Positions 28,698-31,301 of a stretch of 31,301 nucleotides of DNA are shown here, piece by piece. Both the position numbers and the translations under genes were made by a program. The notes beneath the pieces are model-generated. The model was not told the origin of the DNA. It saw only the letters and a program-made list of their open reading frames with translations, and searched no databases. Source of the DNA: JBBSEZ01 sp038239195 (lineage in GTDB: Bacteria; Planctomycetota; Planctomycetia; Gemmatales; Gemmataceae). The stretch's first letter is position 1. The number at the start of each line of letters is the position of its first letter. The stretch lies in NCBI GenBank assembly GCA_038239195.1, contig JBBSEZ010000056.1:1-31301 (forward strand), written 5' to 3'.

Positions 28698-31274
28698 ATG
28701 TCCCGATTCAAACTGCTCACCCTCGGCCTGCTGACCTGCGCCCTCCCGCTCCTGCTCCGGGCGGCAGCCCCCATCGGCCCGTCGCCCGGGCCGGCCGCTC
28801 CTCCTCCTCCTGCCCTCTACAACGTGCGCATTCGCTACCAGATCGTCGCTTTCTCGACCGAGCGGTTGCGCCAGTACAACGAGATGATGGCGTACCTCAA
28901 GAAGATCGGCTTCCAGCGCGATCCCGAGGAGGAAGTGCCCGACTCCGAGCCCGAGGACGCCTCGGCCACACGCCTCAACGGCGCCCTCTCCTCCGGGGCC
29001 GTCGCCCGGCTCCTCCGCCAACGGCATGTGCGTACCGTCCTCCTCGTCCCCGAAAAGGCCAAACTGCCCGACGACAAAAAGGAGGCCGTCCGCGTCGATC
29101 TCCGCATTCTCGAAGGGCTCCTCCCCGAGCAGCAGCTCCGGCTCCACGGTCAGGTCGCCAAGGTGCTCGCCAGCCTCGGCTTCGTCGAGGCGGTCGGCTA
29201 CGACCATCGCAATCACTCCCGGTTGCTCGGCACCACTCCCCGGGAGTCGCTGGAGACCATCCTCGAGGACCTGCGCAAAACGCCCGCGGGGAAAAAGGAG
29301 CCGGCGCCCTTTCAGCGCACCTCGGCCGTACGCCTCATCGAGGCCCGGCCCGATCTGCCCCTGCCCTCTTCCCGGCCAGCGCCTTCCGCCGTCCCGCCCG
29401 GGCAAGAAAAACTCACGCCCGAACTGCGCGAGGTACTGGCCGACGCCGACCGCGCCGCCCGCCCCACGCGCATGGAGGTGATTCTCGCCAACGCGCCCGG
29501 GGCGGAGGACGCCACCTGGGCGGCCGTGCTTGCCCAGCCCGGCCTCGTCATCGAGGGCCGCCTTGGGCAACTCGTCACCGTGCGCGGCGCCCCTTCCCCG
29601 CTCGCCACCAAGCTCGCCGCCCTCGACGAGGTCGTGGCGGTGCGCCTGCCGCGCCAGGCGCGCGTGGCGTCGCCCGGCGTGCTGCCCCGCGCCGGCGAGT
29701 TTCAACCGCTCAAGGCCAGCGGGGTGCTTCGGCTCCACGCGATCAAGAAGCGCGGCAAGGGCATTCACCTCGCCGTCGTCGCCGACAACTTCCGCGGCTG
29801 GGAGGCGCTCAAGGGCCGCAAGCTCGACGGCAAGGCCCTGCCCGATCCCGTCCTCGTGGACATGACGCGCGAGCGCAATAGCAGCCTCTTGCCGGGCCCC
29901 TTCCCCCCCGGAGAAGTTGCTGGCCCCGGCACTCGCTATGCTCAGACCATCCTCGCCACCGCGCCCGAGGCCAAATTGACGCTCGTGCGCATCGACCCGG
30001 CCGCTCCCTACATGCTCGAGGCGGCGGCGCGGGCCATCAACGGAGAGACCTACCGCACCTTCGGCATCGAGCAGAGCTTGCGGAAGTTGACCGCCGACCG
30101 CGAAACGATGGAGGACCGGCGTGACGCCATCATCGCCAAGCGCAAGGCCACCCTCGACGATTTCCGCGACACGCCCGACGCCCGCGCTGCCCGCAAGGCC
30201 TACTTCCAGGAACAAGACGACTTCGACAAGGACGATAAGGCCCTCGGCCAGCGCCTGCGCCGCTACCTCGAACACGTCAAGCAGGTCAAGGGGCTCAAGG
30301 GCGTGAACATCGTCGCCTCCACCCTCGTCTGGAGCGAAGGCTACCCGGTGGACGGCGGGAGCGCTCTGAGCCGATACTTCGACGATAGACCGTTCGGCGC
30401 TGCGACCTGGTTTCAGGCGGCCGGCGACACGCGCGGCCAGGCGTGGACGGGGCCGTTCCGCGACGTCGACAAGAATGGAGTCATGGAGCTCAACGCTCCC
30501 GACACGCGCCTTCCGCCCGGCGGGTGGACGCGCGAGCTCAACTTCCTCGGCTGGGAAGCGGGCGGGAAGACGGGGCGCGACCTCCCCGCCAACGCGCGCG
30601 TGCGGATCTCGCTGCAGTGGAAAGAGGCCCACGACCCGGTGCCGGTGCGCGCCGGCGAGGACCCCTACCGCGAACCGCTCAACAAGCTGCGCCTGGTCCT
30701 CCTTCACCAGTTCGATCCCGACGGCAAGGCCCGGCCCGCCGACGATTTGAGCGTCGTCGCGCAGTCGGCCGGCACGCCTCAGCGGTTGGTGCAGGCGGCG
30801 AACTTCGCCACCTACGAACAGGTCATCGAGTTCGCTGTCGCCAAGGCGGGCCGCTACGCCCTCCGCGTCGAGGGCAAGTTGGCCGACAGCATCCACCTGC
30901 CCGGCGAGGCGCGCCTGCCGGTCGGCAAGAAGTTCACCGAGGTGCGCCCGCGGTTGTTCGTGCAGACGGTCGCAGGAGACGGGCGGGCCGTCTGGACCAG
31001 CTACGTCAGCCCCGCCGGGAGCATCGGCATGCCGGCGGACGCCCGGCGCGTCATCACGGTGGGCGCGGCCGACCGCGACGGGTCAGCCCAGCCGTTCAGC
31101 GCGCCGGGCCCGCCTTACAACCTGGCGCTACTCCAAAAGCCCGACGTGCTGTCCTACGACGACGACCAGGGCACGGGCCAGGCGACGGCGTTCGCGGCGG
31201 GGCTGTCGGCGTGTCTGCGCACTCTCAAGGTGCAGCCGGGCAAGTTGATGCGCCTCCCGAAAGAACGGCGCTGA
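28698..31274 (+). CDS. Secreted subtilase-like protein lacking the catalytic triad
   Basis: An 858-residue exported protein with a signal peptide to about residue 23 and a Pro-rich linker (26-39). The core resembles a peptidase S8 (subtilisin) fold in order: 'GKGIHLAVVADNFRG' (354-367; canonical VAVIDxxxxG, with the Asp position now A362), 'GPGTRYAQTILATAPEAKLT' (409-428; canonical HGT, with His now P410), and 'GTGQATAFAAG' (825-835; canonical GTSxAxPxxAG, with Ser now G827). The oxyanion Asn region reads 'AAGD' (575-578). A long charged helix lies near 460-530 and a 'DVDKNG' segment near 589-594. This suggests an inactive pseudoprotease with a binding or scaffolding role; the alignment was made by eye. 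The stop is at 31274, near the window end. Confidence 0.75.
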   Translation: MSRFKLLTLGLLTCALPLLLRAAAPIGPSPGPAAPPPPALYNVRIRYQIVAFSTERLRQYNEMMAYLKKIGFQRDPEEEVPDSEPEDASATRLNGALSSGAVARLLRQRHVRTVLLVPEKAKLPDDKKEAVRVDLRILEGLLPEQQLRLHGQVAKVLASLGFVEAVGYDHRNHSRLLGTTPRESLETILEDLRKTPAGKKEPAPFQRTSAVRLIEARPDLPLPSSRPAPSAVPPGQEKLTPELREVLADADRAARPTRMEVILANAPGAEDATWAAVLAQPGLVIEGRLGQLVTVRGAPSPLATKLAALDEVVAVRLPRQARVASPGVLPRAGEFQPLKASGVLRLHAIKKRGKGIHLAVVADNFRGWEALKGRKLDGKALPDPVLVDMTRERNSSLLPGPFPPGEVAGPGTRYAQTILATAPEAKLTLVRIDPAAPYMLEAAARAINGETYRTFGIEQSLRKLTADRETMEDRRDAIIAKRKATLDDFRDTPDARAARKAYFQEQDDFDKDDKALGQRLRRYLEHVKQVKGLKGVNIVASTLVWSEGYPVDGGSALSRYFDDRPFGAATWFQAAGDTRGQAWTGPFRDVDKNGVMELNAPDTRLPPGGWTRELNFLGWEAGGKTGRDLPANARVRISLQWKEAHDPVPVRAGEDPYREPLNKLRLVLLHQFDPDGKARPADDLSVVAQSAGTPQRLVQAANFATYEQVIEFAVAKAGRYALRVEGKLADSIHLPGEARLPVGKKFTEVRPRLFVQTVAGDGRAVWTSYVSPAGSIGMPADARRVITVGAADRDGSAQPFSAPGPPYNLALLQKPDVLSYDDDQGTGQATAFAAGLSACLRTLKVQPGKLMRLPKERR

Positions 31275-31301
31275 TCGGCGCGCGAAACGCCAAGCAAGAA
31301 G

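Noticed and set aside
28665..30896. A 743-codon minus-strand open frame opposite the subtilase-like gene
   Set aside because: The plus-strand reading has a signal peptide and S8-like motifs; the minus reading has none.

Overview
The window looks like chromosomal DNA from a planctomycete, most likely Gemmataceae. The reasons are the very high GC content and the presence of families I associate with that group: a TIGR02996 protein, a TIGR03067 protein, paired Gfo/Idh/MocA oxidoreductases, and an ECF sigma factor with a membrane anchor and a DUF1549-like tail. Many secreted proteins of unknown function also fit. No names or accessions were available, so this rests on family recognition alone. 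I see no rRNA, tRNA, CRISPR array or insertion sequence.

Layout. 1-5.6 kb, minus strand: a small leucine-rich-repeat protein, a TPR protein, a classical ECF sigma factor, a second membrane-anchored ECF sigma factor, and a secreted cupin. 5.6-6.8 kb: an intergenic stretch with a possible PAS-domain relic, then a plus-strand secreted DUF1349-like protein. 6.9-10.9 kb, minus: an RNase E/G whose S1 domain is split by about 495 disordered residues, preceded by a TIGR03936/DUF2344 protein. 11.2-14.4 kb, minus: hpf, ptsN, ptsH and ptsI, a soluble PTS-Ntr-like regulatory cluster. Two related long palindromes fill the spacers on either side of ptsH, and a good sigma70-type promoter precedes hpf. 14.5-17.1 kb: a 170-bp inverted-repeat element, then two Gfo/Idh/MocA oxidoreductases (minus).

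17.3-21.4 kb: a Uma2 nuclease-fold protein, a small conserved protein, a Spy/LTxxQ-like exported protein, then a plus-strand pair of secreted proteins behind an ECF-type promoter. 21.5-23.4 kb, minus: an Rpn/PDDEXK_2 nuclease-like protein with a 12-bp tandem repeat, and a calcineurin-like phosphatase broken by a one-base frameshift. 23.5-24.9 kb, plus: TIGR03067 and YihY/BrkB proteins. 25-28.5 kb, minus: a DUF3592-like membrane protein, three small lineage-type proteins, a headless and frameshifted gene remnant, and a short-chain dehydrogenase. 28.7-31.3 kb, plus: an 858-residue subtilase-like protein that appears to have lost its whole catalytic triad.

How the genes work together: the clearest unit is hpf-ptsN-ptsH-ptsI, which has the soluble phosphorelay parts but no sugar-transport EIIB/EIIC, so it is probably regulatory and tied to ribosome hibernation. 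RNase E/G with TIGR03936 suggests an RNA-processing pair. The two sigma factors and the ECF-type promoter at 18.85 kb suggest extracytoplasmic-stress control of secreted proteins. The points most worth following up are the split S1 domain of RNase E/G, the palindromes around ptsH, the dead subtilase, and the two homopolymer frameshifts.
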